DNA from: Rhabditoides inermis
Lineage: Eukaryota; Nematoda; Chromadorea; Rhabditida; Rhabditidae
NCBI GenBank assembly: GCA_963966185.1
Contig: CAWZYM010000211.1
Location: 50,001 to 114,000 of the forward strand
DNA length: 64,000 bases
Reading direction: 5' to 3'
Shown here one piece after another: positions 26,922-41,600 of the stretch. A program made the translations under genes and the position numbers. The notes beneath the pieces were generated by a model that was not told where the DNA came from, did no database searches, and saw only the letters and a program-made list of their open reading frames with translations. Every line of letters starts with the position of its first letter. Position 1 is the stretch's first letter.

Positions 26922-29900
26922 GAGAGCCTACAATGAGTTTAGAACCTACACAATGGTTTCAGAATCTACACAATGGTTTCAGAAACTACACATGAGTTTG
27001 AATTCTACACAATGAGATCAAATTCTACACAATGAGTTTAGAATCTACACAATGAGTTTATAATCTACATAATGAGTTTAAAATCTACACAATGGTTTCA
27101 GATTCTACACAATGAGTTTGAATTCTACACAATGAGTCTAAAATCTACACAATGAGTTAAGAATCTACACAATGAGTTTATAATCTACAGAAGGAGTTTA
27201 AAATCTACAGAATGAGTTTAAAATCTACACATTGGTTTTAAAATCTACACAATGAGTTTAGAATCTACACAATGAGTTCAGAATCTACACAATGAGTTCA
27301 GAATCTACACAATGGTTTCAAAATCTATACAATGAGTTCAAAATCTACACAATGAGTTTAGAATCTACACAATGAGTTTAGAATCTACACAATGGTTTCA
27401 GAATCTACACAATGGTTTCAGAAACTACACATGAGTTGTAATTCTACACAATGAGATCAAATTCTACACAATGAGTTTAGAATCTACACAATGAGTTTAG
27501 AATCTACACAATGAGTTTAGAATCTACACAATGGTTTCAGAATCTACACAATGGTTTCAGAAACTACACATGAGTTGTAATTCTACACAATGAGTTTAAA
27601 ATCTACACAATGAGTTTAGAATCTACAGAATGAGTTTATAATCTACAGAATGAGTTTAAAATCTACACATTGGTTTTAAAATCTACACAATGAGTTTAGA
27701 ATCTACACAATGAGTTCAGAATCTACACAATGAGTTCAGAATCTACACAATGGTTTCAAAATCTACACAATGAGTTCAAAATCTACACAATGAGTTTAGA
27801 ATCTACACAATGAGTTTAGAATCTACACAATGGTTTCAGAATCTACACAATGGTTTCAGAAACTACACATGAGTTGTAATTCTACACAATGAGATCAAAT
27901 TCTACACAATGAGTTTAGAATCTATACAATGAGTTTAGAATCTACACAATGAGTTTAGAATCTACACAATGGTTTCAGAATCTACACAATGGTTTCAGAA
28001 ACTACACATGAGTTGTAAATCTACACAATGAGATCAAATTCTACACAATGAGTTTAGAATCTACACAATGAGTTTAAAATCTACACAATGAGTTTAAAAT
28101 CTACACAATGAGTTTAGAATCTACACAATGAGTTCAAAATCTACACAATGAGTATAAAATCTACACAATGAGTTTAGAATCTACACAATGAGTTTATAAT
28201 CTACAGAATGAGTTTAGAATCTACACAATGGTTTTAAAATCTACACAATGAGTTTAAAATCGACACAATGAGTTTAGAATCTACACAATGAGTTTAGAAT
28301 TTACACAATGAGTTCAGAATCTACACAATGGTTTCAAAATCTACACAATGAGTTCAAAATCTACACAATGAGTTTAGAATCTACACAATGAGTTTAGAAT
28401 CTACAGAATGGTTTCAAACTACACAATGAGTTTGAATTATACACAATGAGTTTAAAATCTACACAATGAGTTTAGAATCTACACAATGAGTTTATAATCT
28501 ACAGAATGAGTTTAAAATCTACACATTGGTTTTAAAATCTACACAATGAGTTTAGAATCTACACAATGAGTTCAGAATCTACACAATGAGTTCAGAATCT
28601 ACACAATGGTTTCAAAATCTACACAATGAGTTCAAAATCTACACAATGAGTTAAGAATGGTTTTAAAATCTACACAATGAGTTAAAAATCTACACAATGA
28701 GTTTAGAATCTACACAATGAGTTCATAATCTACATAATGAGTTTAAAAAAAATCTACATAATGAGAGCCTACAATGAGTTTAGAATCTACACAATGGTTT
28801 CAGAATCTACACAATGGTTTCAGAAACTACACATGAGTTTGAATTCTACACAATGAGATCAAATTCTACACAATGAGTTTAGAATCTACACAATGAGTTT
28901 ATAATCTACATAATGAGTTTAAAATCTACACAATGGTTTCAGATTCTACACAATGAGTTTGAATTCTACACAATGAGTCTAAAATCTACACAATGAGTTA
29001 AGAATCTACACAATGAGTTTATAATCTACAGAAGGAGTTTAAAATCTACACAATGGTTTTAAAATCTACACAATGAGTTTAAAATCTACACAATGAATTT
29101 AGAATCTACACAATGAGTTCAGAATTTACACAATGAGTTCAGAATCTACACAATGGTTTCAAAATCTACACAATGAGTTCAAAATCTACACAATGAGTTT
29201 AGAATCTACACAATGAGTTTAGAATCTACAGAATGGTTTCAGATTCTACACAATGAGTTTGAATTCTACACAATGAGTTTAGAATCTACACAATGGTTTC
29301 AGAATCTACACAATGGTTTCAGAAACTACACATGAGTTTGAATTCTACACAATGAGATCAAGTTCTACACAATGAGTTTAGAATCTACACAATGAGTTTA
29401 TAATCTACATAATGAGTTTAAAATCTACACAATGGTTTCAGATTCTACACAATGAGTTTGAATTCTACACAATGAGTCTAAAATCTACACAATGAGTTAA
29501 GAATCTACACAATGAGTTTATAATCTACAGAAGGAGTTTAAAATCTACACAATGGTTTTAAAATCTACACAATGAGTTTAAAATCTACACAATGAATTTA
29601 GAATCTACACAATGAGTTCAGAATTTACACAATGAGTTCAGAATCTACACAATGGTTTCAAAATCTACACAATGAGTTCAAAATCTACACAATGAGTTTA
29701 GAATCTACACAATGAGTTTAGAATCTACAGAATGGTTTCAGATTCTACACAATGAGTTTGAATTCTACACAATGAGTTTAAAATCTACACAATGACTTTA
29801 GAATCTACAGAATGAGTTTATAATCTACAGAATGAGTTTAAAATCTACACATTGGTTTTAAAATCTACACAATGAGTTTAGAATCTACACAATGAGTTCA

Positions 29901-32900
29901 GAATCTACACAATGAGTTCAGAATCTACACAATGGTTTCAAAATCTACACAATGAGTTCAAAATCTACACAATGAGTTTAGAATCTACACAATGAGTTTA
30001 GAATCTACACAATGGTTTCAGAATCTACACAATGGTTTCAGAAACTACACATGAGTTGTAATTCTACACAATGAGATCAAATTCTACACAATGAGTTTAG
30101 AATCTACACAATGAGTTTATAATCTACATAATGAGTTTAAAATCTACACAATGGTTTCAGATTCTACACAATGAGTTTGAATTCTACACAATGAGTCTAA
30201 AATCTACACAATGAGTTAAGAATCTACACAATGAGTTTATAATCTACAGAATGAGTTTAAAATCTACACAATGGTTTTAAAATCTACACAATGAGTTTAG
30301 AATCTACACAATGAGTTCAGAATCTACACAATGAGTTCAGAATCTACACGATGGTTTTAAAATCTACACAATGGTTTCAAAATCTACACAATGAGTTCAA
30401 AATCTACACAATGAGTTTAGAATCTACACAATGAGTTTAGAATCTACAGAATGAGTTTAGAATCTACATAATGGTTTTAAAATCTACACAATGGTTTCAA
30501 AATCTACACAATGAGTTCAAAATCTACACAATGAGTTCAAAATCTACACAATGAGTTTAGAATCTACACAATGAGTTTAGAATCTACACAATGGTTTCAG
30601 AATCTACACAATGGTTTCAGAAACTACACATGAGTTTGAAATCTACACAATGAGTTCAAATTCTACACAATGAGTTTAGAATCTACACAATGGTTTCAAA
30701 ATCTACAAAATGAGTTTAAAATCTACACAATGAGTTGAGAAACTACACAATGATTTCAAAATCTACACAATGAGTTTAAAATCTACACAATGAGTTTAGA
30801 ATCTACACAATGAGTTTAGAATCTAAACAATGAGTTTGAAATCTACACAATGAGTATAAAATCTACACAATGAGTTTAGAATCTACACAATGAGATCAAA
30901 ATCTACACAATGAGTTAAGAATATACACAATGGTTTCAGAATCTACACAATGGTTACAGAATCTACAGAATGAGTTTAGAATCTACACAATGGTTTCAGA
31001 ATCTACACAATGGTTTTAGATTCTACACAATGAGTTTGAAATCTACACAATGAGTTCAAAATCTACAAAATGAGTTTAGAATCTACACAATGAGTTTATA
31101 ATCTACAGAATGAGTTTAGAATCTACATAATGGTTTTGAAATCTACACAATGAGTTTAAAATCTACACAGTGAGTTTAGAATCTACACAATGAGTTCAGA
31201 GTCTACACAATGAGTTCAGAATCTACACAATGGTTTCAAAATCTACACAATGAGTATAAAATCTACACAAAGAGTTTAGAATCCACACAATGAGTTCAAA
31301 ATCTACACAATGGTTACAGAATCTACACAATGAGTTTGAAATCTACACAATGAGTTCAAAATCTACACAATGAGTTTAGAATCTACACAATGGTTTCAAA
31401 ATCTACAAAATGAGTTTAAAATCTACACAGTGAGTTTAGAATCTACACAGTGAGTTTAGAATCTACACAATGAGTTTAGAATCTACACAATGGTTTCAAA
31501 ATCTACACAATGAGTATAAAATCTACACAAAGAGTTTAGAATCTACACAATGTTTTCAGAATCTACACAATGGTTTCAGAATCTACACAATGGTTTCAGA
31601 AACTACACATGAGTTGTAATTCTACACAATGAGATCAAAATCTACAAAATGAGTTTAGAATCTACACAATGAGTTTATAATCTACAGAATGAGTTTAGAA
31701 TCTACATAATGGTTTTGAAATCTACACAATGGTTTCAAAATCTACACAATGAGTTCAAAATCTACACAATGAGTTCAAAATCTACACAATGAGTTTAGAA
31801 TCTACACAATGAGTTTAGAATCTACACAATGAGTTTAGAATCTACAGAATGAGTTTAGAATCTACATAATGGTTTTAAAATCTACACAATGGTTTCAAAA
31901 TCTACACAATGAGTTCAAAATCTACACAATGAGTTCAAAATCTACACAATGAGTTTAGAATCTACACAATGAGTTTAGAATCTACACAATGGTTTCAGAA
32001 TCTACACAATGGTTTCAGAAACTACACATGAGTTTGAAATCTACACAATGAGTTCAAATTCTACACAATGAGTTTAGAATCTACACAATGGTTTCAAAAT
32101 CTACAAAATGAGTTTAAAATCTACACAATGAGTTGAGAAACTACACAATGATTTCAAAATCTACACAATGAGTTTAAAATCTACACAATGAGTTTAGAAT
32201 CTACACAATGAGTTTAGAATCTAAACAATGAGTTAAGAATATACACAATGGTTTCAGAATCTACACAATGGTTATAGAATCTACAGAATGAGTTTAGAAT
32301 CTACACAATGGTTTCAGAATCTACACAATGGTTTCAGATTCTACACAATGAGTTTGAAATCTACACAATGAGTATAAAATCTACACAAAAAATTTAGAAT
32401 CTACACAATGAGTTCAAAATCTACACAATGAGTTTAGAATCTACACAATGGTTTCAAAATCTACAAAATGAGTTTAAAATCTACACAGTGAGTTTAGAAT
32501 CTACACAGTGAGTTTAGAATCTACACAATGAGTTTAGAATCTACACAATGGTTTCAAAATCTACACAATGAGTATAAAATCTACACAAAGAGTTTAGAAT
32601 CTACACAATGAGTTCAAAATCTACACAATGGTTACAGAATCTACACAATGAGTTTGAAATCTACACAATGAGTTAAAAATCTACACAATGTTTTCAGAAT
32701 CTACACAATGGTTTCAGAATCTACACAATGAGTTTGAAATCTACACAATGAGTTCAGAGTCTACACAATGATTTCAGAATCTACACAATGAGTTCAGAAT
32801 CTACACAATGGTTTCCAAGTCTACACATTGGGTTTAGAATCTACACAATAGTTTCAGAATCTACACAATGGTTTCAGATTCTACACAATGAGTTTGAAAT

Positions 32901-35900
32901 CTACACAATGAGTTTAGAATCTACACAATGAGTTTATAATCTACAGAATGAGTTTAGAATCTACACAATGGTTTTAAAATCTACACAATGAGTTTAAAAT
33001 CTACACAATGAGTTTAGAATCTACACAATGAGTTCAGAATCTACACAATGAGTTCAGAATCTACACAATGGTTTCAAAATCTACACAATGAGTTCAAAAT
33101 CTACACAATGAGTTTAGAATCTACACAATGAGTTTATAATCTACACAATGGTTTCAGATTCTACACAATGAGTTTATATTCTACACAATGAGTCTAAAAT
33201 CTACACAATGAGTTAAGAATCTACACAATGAGTTTATAATCTACACAATGATTTTATAATCTACAGAATGAGTTTAAAATCTACACAATGGTTTTAAAAT
33301 CTACACAATGAGTTTAAAATCTACACAATGAGTTTAGAATCTACACAATGAGTTTAAAATCTACACAATGAGTTGAGAAACTACACAATGATTTCAAAAT
33401 CTACACAATGAGTTTAAAATCTACACAATGAGTTTAGAATCTAAACAATGAGTTTGAAACACAATGAGTTCATAATCTACACAATGAGTTCAGAATCTAC
33501 ACAATGAGTTCAGAATCTACACAATGATTTCAAAATCTACACAATGAGTTTAAAATCTACACAATGAGTTTAGAATCTAAACAATGAGTTTGAAATCTAC
33601 ACAATGAGTATAAAATCTACACAATGAGTTTAGAATCTACACAATGAGATCAAAATCTACACAATGAGTTTAGAATCTACACAATGGTTTCAGATTCTAC
33701 ACAATGGTTACAGAATCTACAGAATGAGTTTAGAATCTACACAATGGTTCCAGAATCTACACAATGGTTTCAGAATCTACACAATGGTTTCAGAAACTAC
33801 ACATGAGTTTGAATTCTACACAATGAGATCAAATTCTACACAATGAGTTTAGAATCTACACAATAAGATCAAAATCTACACAATGAGTTTAGAATCTACA
33901 CAATGATTTCAGAATCTACACAATGGTTACAGAATCTACAGAATGAGTTTAGAATCTACACAATGGTTTCAGAATCTACACAATGGTTTCAGATTCTACA
34001 CAATGAGTTTGAAATTTACAGAATGAGTTTAAAATCTACAAAATGAGTTTAGAATCTGCACAATGAGTTTATAATCTACAGAATGAGTTTAGAATCTACA
34101 TAATGGTTTTAAAATCTACACAATGAGTTTAAAATCTACACAGTGAGTTTAGAATCTACACAATGAGTTCAGAATCTACACAATGAGTTCAGAATCTACA
34201 CAATGGTTTCAAAATCTACACAATGAGTTTGAAATCTACACAATGACTTCAAAATCTACACAATGAGTTTAGAATCTACACAATGGTTTCAAAATCTACA
34301 AAATGAGTTTAAAATCTACACAGTGAGTTTAGAATCTACACAGTGAGTTTAGAATCTACACAATGAGTTCAAAATCTACACAATGAGTATAAAATCTACA
34401 CAATGAGTTTAGAATCTACACAATGAGTTTATAATCTACAGAATGAGTTTAGAATCTACAGAATGAGTTTAGAATCTACACAATGGTTTTAAAATCTACA
34501 CAATGAGTTTAAAATCTACACAATGAGTTTAGAATCTACACAATGAGTTCAAAATCTACACAATGAGTATAAAATCTACACAATGAGTTTAGAATCTACA
34601 CAATGAGTTTATAATCTACAGAATGAGTTTAGAATCTACACAATGGTTTTAAAATCTACACAATGAGTTTAAAATCTACACAATGAGTTTAGAATCTACA
34701 CAATGAGTTCAGAATTTACACAATGAGTTCAGAATCTACACAATGGTTTCAAAATCTACACAATGAGTTCAAAATCTACACAATGAGTTTAGAATCTACA
34801 CAATGAGTTTAGAATCTACAGAATGGTTTCAAACTACACAATGAGTTTGAATTCTACACAATGAGTTTAAAATCTACACAATGAGTTTAGAATCTACACA
34901 ATGAGTTTATAATCTACAGAATGAGTTTAAAATCTACACATTGGTTTTAAAATCTACACAATGAGTTTAGAATCTACACAATGAGTTCAGAATCTACACA
35001 ATGAGTTCAGAATCTACACAATGGTTTCAAAATCTACACAATGAGTTCAAAATCTACACAATGAGTTAAGAATGGTTTTAAAATCTACACAATGAGTTTA
35101 AAATCTACACAATGAGTTTAGAATCTACACAATGAGTTCATAATCTACATAATGAGTTTAAAAAAATCTACATAATGAGAGCCTACAATGAGTTTAGAAT
35201 CTACACAATGGTTTCAGAATCTACACAATGGTTTCAGAAACTACACATGAGTTTGAATTCTACACAATGAGATCAAATTCTACACAATGAGTTTAGAATC
35301 TACACAATGAGTTTATAATCTACATAATGAGTTTAAAATCTACACAATGGTTTCAGATTCTACACAATGAGTTTGAATTCTACACAATGAGTCTAAAATC
35401 TACACAATGAGTTAAGAATCTACACAATGAGTTTATAATCTACAGAAGGAGTTTAAAATCTACAGAATGAGTTTAAAATCTACACATTGGTTTTAAAATC
35501 TACACAATGAGTTTAGAATCTACACAATGAGTTCAGAATCTACACAATGAGTTCAGAATCTACACAATGGTTTCAAAATCTACACAATGAGTTCAAAATC
35601 TACACAATGAGTTTAGAATCTACACAATGAGTTTAGAATCTACACAATGGTTTCAGAATCTACACAATGGTTTCAGAAACTACACATGAGTTGTAATTCT
35701 ACACAATGAGATCAAATTCTACACAATGAGTTTAGAATCTACACAATGAGTTTAGAATCTACACAATGAGTTTAGAATCTACACAATGGTTTCAGAATCT
35801 ACACAATGGTTTCAGAAACTACACATGAGTTGTAATTCTACACAATGAGTTTAAAATCTACACAATGAGTTTAGAATCTACAGAATGAGTTTATAATCTA

Positions 35901-37018
35901 CAGAATGGTTTTAAAATCTACACATTGGTTTTAAAATCTACACAATGAGTTTAGAATCTACACAATGAGTTCAGAATCTACACAATGAGTTCAGAATCTA
36001 CACAATGGTTTCAAAATCTACACAATGAGTTCAAAATCTACACAATGAGTTTAGAATCTACACAATGAGTTTAGAATCTACACAATGGTTTCAGAATCTA
36101 CACAATGGTTTCAGAAACTACACATGAGTTGTAATTCTACACAATGAGATCAAATTCTACACAATGAGTTTAGAATCTATACAATGAGTTTAGAATCTAC
36201 ACAATGAGTTTAGAATCTACACAATGGTTTCAGAATCTACACAATGGTTTCAGAAACTACACATGAGTTGTAATTCTACACAATGAGATCAAATTCTACA
36301 CAATGAGTTTAGAATCTACACAATGAGTTTAAAATCTACACAATGAGTTTAAAATCTACACAATGAGTTTAGAATCTACACAATGAGTTCAAAATCTACA
36401 CAATGAGTATAAAATCTACACAATGAGTTTAGAATCTACACAATGAGTTTATAATCTACAGAATGAGTTTAGAATCTACACAATGGTTTTAAAATCTACA
36501 CAATGAGTTTAAAATCGACACAATGAGTTTAGAATCTACACAATGAGTTTAGAATTTACACAATGAGTTCAGAATCTACACAATGGTTTCAAAATCTACA
36601 CAATGAGTTCAAAATCTACACAATGAGTTTAGAATCTACACAATGAGTTTAGAATCTACAGAATGGTTTCAAACTACACAATGAGTTTGAATTCTACACA
36701 ATGAGTTTAAAATCTACACAATGAGTTTAGAATCTACACAATGAGTTTATAATCTACAGAATGAGTTTAAAATCTACACATTGGTTTTAAAATCTACACA
36801 ATGAGTTTAGAATCTACACAATGAGTTCAGAATCTACACAATGAGTTCAGAATCTACACAATGGTTTCAAAATCTACACAATGAGTTCAAAATCTACACA
36901 ATGAGTTAAGAATGGTTTTAAAATCTACACAATGAGTTCAAAATCTACACAATGAGTTTAGAATCTACACAATGAGTTCATAATCTACATAATGAGTTTA
37001 AAAAAAATCTACATAATG
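26922..37018 (+). repeat. Higher-order repeat with 8,255-bp shift
   Basis: The off-register marker GAGAGCCTACAATGAG occurs at 26922 and 28763, and again at 35177 and 37018. Both pairs are 1,841 bp apart and the two pairs are exactly 8,255 bp apart. Surrounding variant order agrees, so a block of several kb was duplicated. Other copies of the marker are at 21884 and 62657. Confidence 0.8.
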
Positions 37019-38670
37019 AGAGCCTACAATGAGTTTAGAATCTACACAATGGTTTCAGAATCTACACAATGGTTTCAGAAACTACACATGAGTTTGAATT
37101 CTACACAATGAGATCAAATTCTACACAATGAGTTTAGAATCTACACAATGAGTTTATAATCTACATAATGAGTTTAAAATCTACACAATGGTTTCAGATT
37201 CTACACAATGAGTTTGAATTCTACACAATGAGTCTAAAATCTACACAATGAGTTAAGAATCTACACAATGAGTTTATAATCTACAGAAGGAGTTTAAAAT
37301 CTACACAATGGTTTTAAAATCTACACAATGAGTTTAAAATCTACACAATGAGTTTAGAATCTACACAATGAGTTCAGAATTTACACAATGAGTTCAGAAT
37401 CTACACAATGGTTTCAAAATCTACACAATGAGTTCAAAATCTACACAATGAGTTTAGAATCTACACAATGAGTTTAGAATCTACAGAATGGTTTCAGATT
37501 CTACACAATGAGTTTGAATTCTACACAATGAGTTTAAAATCTACACAATGAGTTTAGAATCTACAGAATGAGTTTATAATCTACAGAATGAGTTTAAAAT
37601 CTACACATTGGTTTTAAAATCTACACAATGAGTTTAGAATCTACACAATGAGTTCAGAATCTACACAATGAGTTCAGAATCTACACAATGGTTTCAAAAT
37701 CTACACAATGAGTTCAAAATCTACACAATGAGTTTAGAATCTACACAATGAGTTTAGAATCTACACAATGGTTTCAGAATCTACACAATGGTTTCAGAAA
37801 CTACACATGAGTTGTAATTCTACACAATGAGATCAAATTCTACACAATGAGTTTAGAATCTACACAATGAGTTTATAATCTACATAATGAGTTTAAAATC
37901 TACACAATGGTTTCAGATTCTACACAATGAGTTTGAATTCTACACAATGAGTCTAAAATCTACACAATGAGTTAAGAATCTACACAATGAGTTTATAATC
38001 TACAGAATGAGTTTAAAATCTACACAATGGTTTTAAAATCTACACAATGAGTTTAGAATCTACACAATGAGTTCAGAATCTACACAATGAGTTCAGAATC
38101 TACACGATGGTTTTAAAATCTACACAATGGTTTCAAAATCTACACAATGAGTTCAAAATCTACACAATGAGTTTAGAATCTACACAATGAGTTTAGAATC
38201 TACAGAATGAGTTTAGAATCTACATAATGGTTTTAAAATCTACACAATGGTTTCAAAATCTACACAATGAGTTCAAAATCTACACAATGAGTTCAAAATC
38301 TACACAATGAGTTTAGAATCTACACAATGAGTTTAGAATCTACACAATGGTTTCAGAATCTACACAATGGTTTCAGAAACTACACATGAGTTTGAAATCT
38401 ACACAATGAGTTCAAATTCTACACAATGAGTTTAGAATCTACACAATGGTTTCAAAATCTACAAAATGAGTTTAAAATCTACACAATGAGTTGAGAAACT
38501 ACACAATGATTTCAAAATCTACACAATGAGTTTAAAATCTACACAATGAGTTTAGAATCTACACAATGAGTTTAGAATCTAAACAATGAGTTTGAAATCT
38601 ACACAATGAGTATAAAATCTACACAATGAGTTTAGAATCTACACAATGAAATCAAAATCTACACAATGAG

Positions 38671-41600
38671 TTAAGAATATACACAATGGTTTCAGAATCT
38701 ACACAATGGTTACAGAATCTACAGAATGAGTTTAGAATCTACACAATGGTTTCAGAATCTACACAATGGTTTCAGATTCTACACAATGAGTTTGAAATCT
38801 ACACAATGAGTTCAAAATCTACAAAATGAGTTTAGAATCTACACAATGAGTTTATAATCTACAGAATGAGTTTAGAATCTACATAATGGTTTTGAAATCT
38901 ACACAATGAGTTTAAAATCTACACAGTGAGTTTAGAATCTACACAATGAGTTCAGAGTCTACACAATGAGTTCAGAATCTACACAATGGTTTCAAAATCT
39001 ACACAATGAGTATAAAATCTACACAAAGAGTTTAGAATCCACACAATGAGTTCAAAATCTACACAATGGTTACAGAATCTACACAATGAGTTTGAAATCT
39101 ACACAATGAGTTCAAAATCTACACAATGAGTTTAGAATCTACACAATGGTTTCAAAATCTACAAAATGAGTTTAAAATCTACACAGTGAGTTTAGAATCT
39201 ACACAGTGAGTTTAGAATCTACACAATGAGTTTAGAATCTACACAATGGTTTCAAAATCTACACAATGAGTATAAAATCTACACAAAGAGTTTAGAATCT
39301 ACACAATGTTTTCAGAATCTACACAATGGTTTCAGAATCTACACAATGGTTTCAGAAACTACACATGAGTTGTAATTCTACACAATGAGATCAAAATCTA
39401 CAAAATGAGTTTAGAATCTACACAATGAGTTTATAATCTACAGAATGAGTTTAGAATCTACATAATGGTTTTGAAATCTACACAATGGTTTCAAAATCTA
39501 CACAATGAGTTCAAAATCTACACAATGAGTTCAAAATCTACACAATGAGTTTAGAATCTACACAATGAGTTTAGAATCTACACAATGAGTTTAGAATCTA
39601 CAGAATGAGTTTAGAATCTACATAATGGTTTTAAAATCTACACAATGGTTTCAAAATCTACACAATGAGTTCAAAATCTACACAATGAGTTCAAAATCTA
39701 CACAATGAGTTTAGAATCTACACAATGAGTTTAGAATCTACACAATGGTTTCAGAATCTACACAATGGTTTCAGAAACTACACATGAGTTTGAAATCTAC
39801 ACAATGAGTTCAAATTCTACACAATGAGTTTAGAATCTACACAATGGTTTCAAAATCTACAAAATGAGTTTAAAATCTACACAATGAGTTGAGAAACTAC
39901 ACAATGATTTCAAAATCTACACAATGAGTTTAAAATCTACACAATGAGTTTAGAATCTACACAATGAGTTTAGAATCTAAACAATGAGTTTGAAATCTAC
40001 ACAATGAGTATAAAATCTACACAATGAGTTTAGAATCTACACAATGAGATCAAAATCTACACAATGAGTTAAGAATAAACACAATGGTTTCAGAATCTAC
40101 ACAATGGTTACAGAATCTACAGAATGAGTTTAGAATCTACACAATGGTTTCAGAATCTACACAATGGTTTCAGATTCTACACAATGAGTTTGAAATCTAC
40201 ACAATGAGTTCAAAATCTACAAAATGAGTTTAGAATCTACACAATGAGTTTATAATCTACAGAATGAGTTTAGAATCTACATAATGGTTTTGAAATCTAC
40301 ACAATGAGTTTAAAATCTACACAGTGAGTTTAGAATCTACACAATGAGTTCAGAGTCTACACAATGAGTTCAGAATCTACACAATGGTTTCAAAATCTAC
40401 ACAATGAGTATAAAATCTACACAAAGAGTTTAGAATCCACACAATGAGTTCAAAATCTACACAATGGTTACAGAATCTACACAATGAGTTTGAAATCTAC
40501 ACAATGAGTTCAAAATCTACACAATGAGTTTAGAATCTACACAATGGTTTCAGAAACTACACATGAGTTGTAATTCTACACAATGAGATCAAAATCTACA
40601 AAATGAGTTTAGAATCTACACAATGAGTTTATAATCTACAGAATGAGTTTAGAATCTACATAATGGTTTTGAAATCTACACAATGGTTTCAAAATCTACA
40701 CAATGAGTTCAAAATCTACACAATGAGTTCAAAATCTACACAATGAGTTTAGAATCTACACAATGAGTTTAGAATCTACACAATGAGTTTAGAATCTACA
40801 GAATGAGTTTAGAATCTACATAATGGTTTTAAAATCTACACAATGGTTTCAAAATCTACACAATGAGTTCAAAATCTACACAATGAGTTCAAAATCTACA
40901 CAATGAGTTTAGAATCTACACAATGAGTTTAGAATCTACACAATGGTTTCAGAATCTACACAATGGTTTCAGAAACTACACATGAGTTTGAAATCTACAC
41001 AATGAGTTCAAATTCTACACAATGAGTTTAGAATCTACACAATGGTTTCAAAATCTACAAAATGAGTTTAAAATCTACACAATGAGTTGAGAAACTACAC
41101 AATGATTTCAAAATCTACACAATGAGTTTAAAATCTACACAATGAGTTTAGAATCTACACAATGAGTTTAGAATCTAAACAATGAGTTTGAAATCTACAC
41201 AATGAGTATAAAATCTACACAATGAGTTTAGAATCTACACAATGAGATCAAAATCTACACAATGAGTTAAGAATATACACAATGGTTTCAGAATCTACAC
41301 AATGGTTACAGAATCTACAGAATGAGTTTAGAATCTACACAATGGTTTCAGAATCTACACAATGGTTTCAGATTCTACACAATGAGTTTGAAATCTACAC
41401 AATGAGTTCAAAATCTACAAAATGAGTTTAGAATCTACACAATGAGTTTATAATCTACAGAATGAGTTTAGAATCTACATAATGGTTTTGAAATCTACAC
41501 AATGAGTTTAAAATCTACACAGTGAGTTTAGAATCTACACAATGAGTTCAGAGTCTACACAATGAGTTCAGAATCTACACAATGGTTTCAAAATCTACAC

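Noticed and set aside
33664..33846. 60-codon ORF repeated identically at seven places in the satellite
   Set aside because: It arises from satellite monomers in a shifting frame and has no protein-like composition. It is useful only as a higher-order repeat marker.
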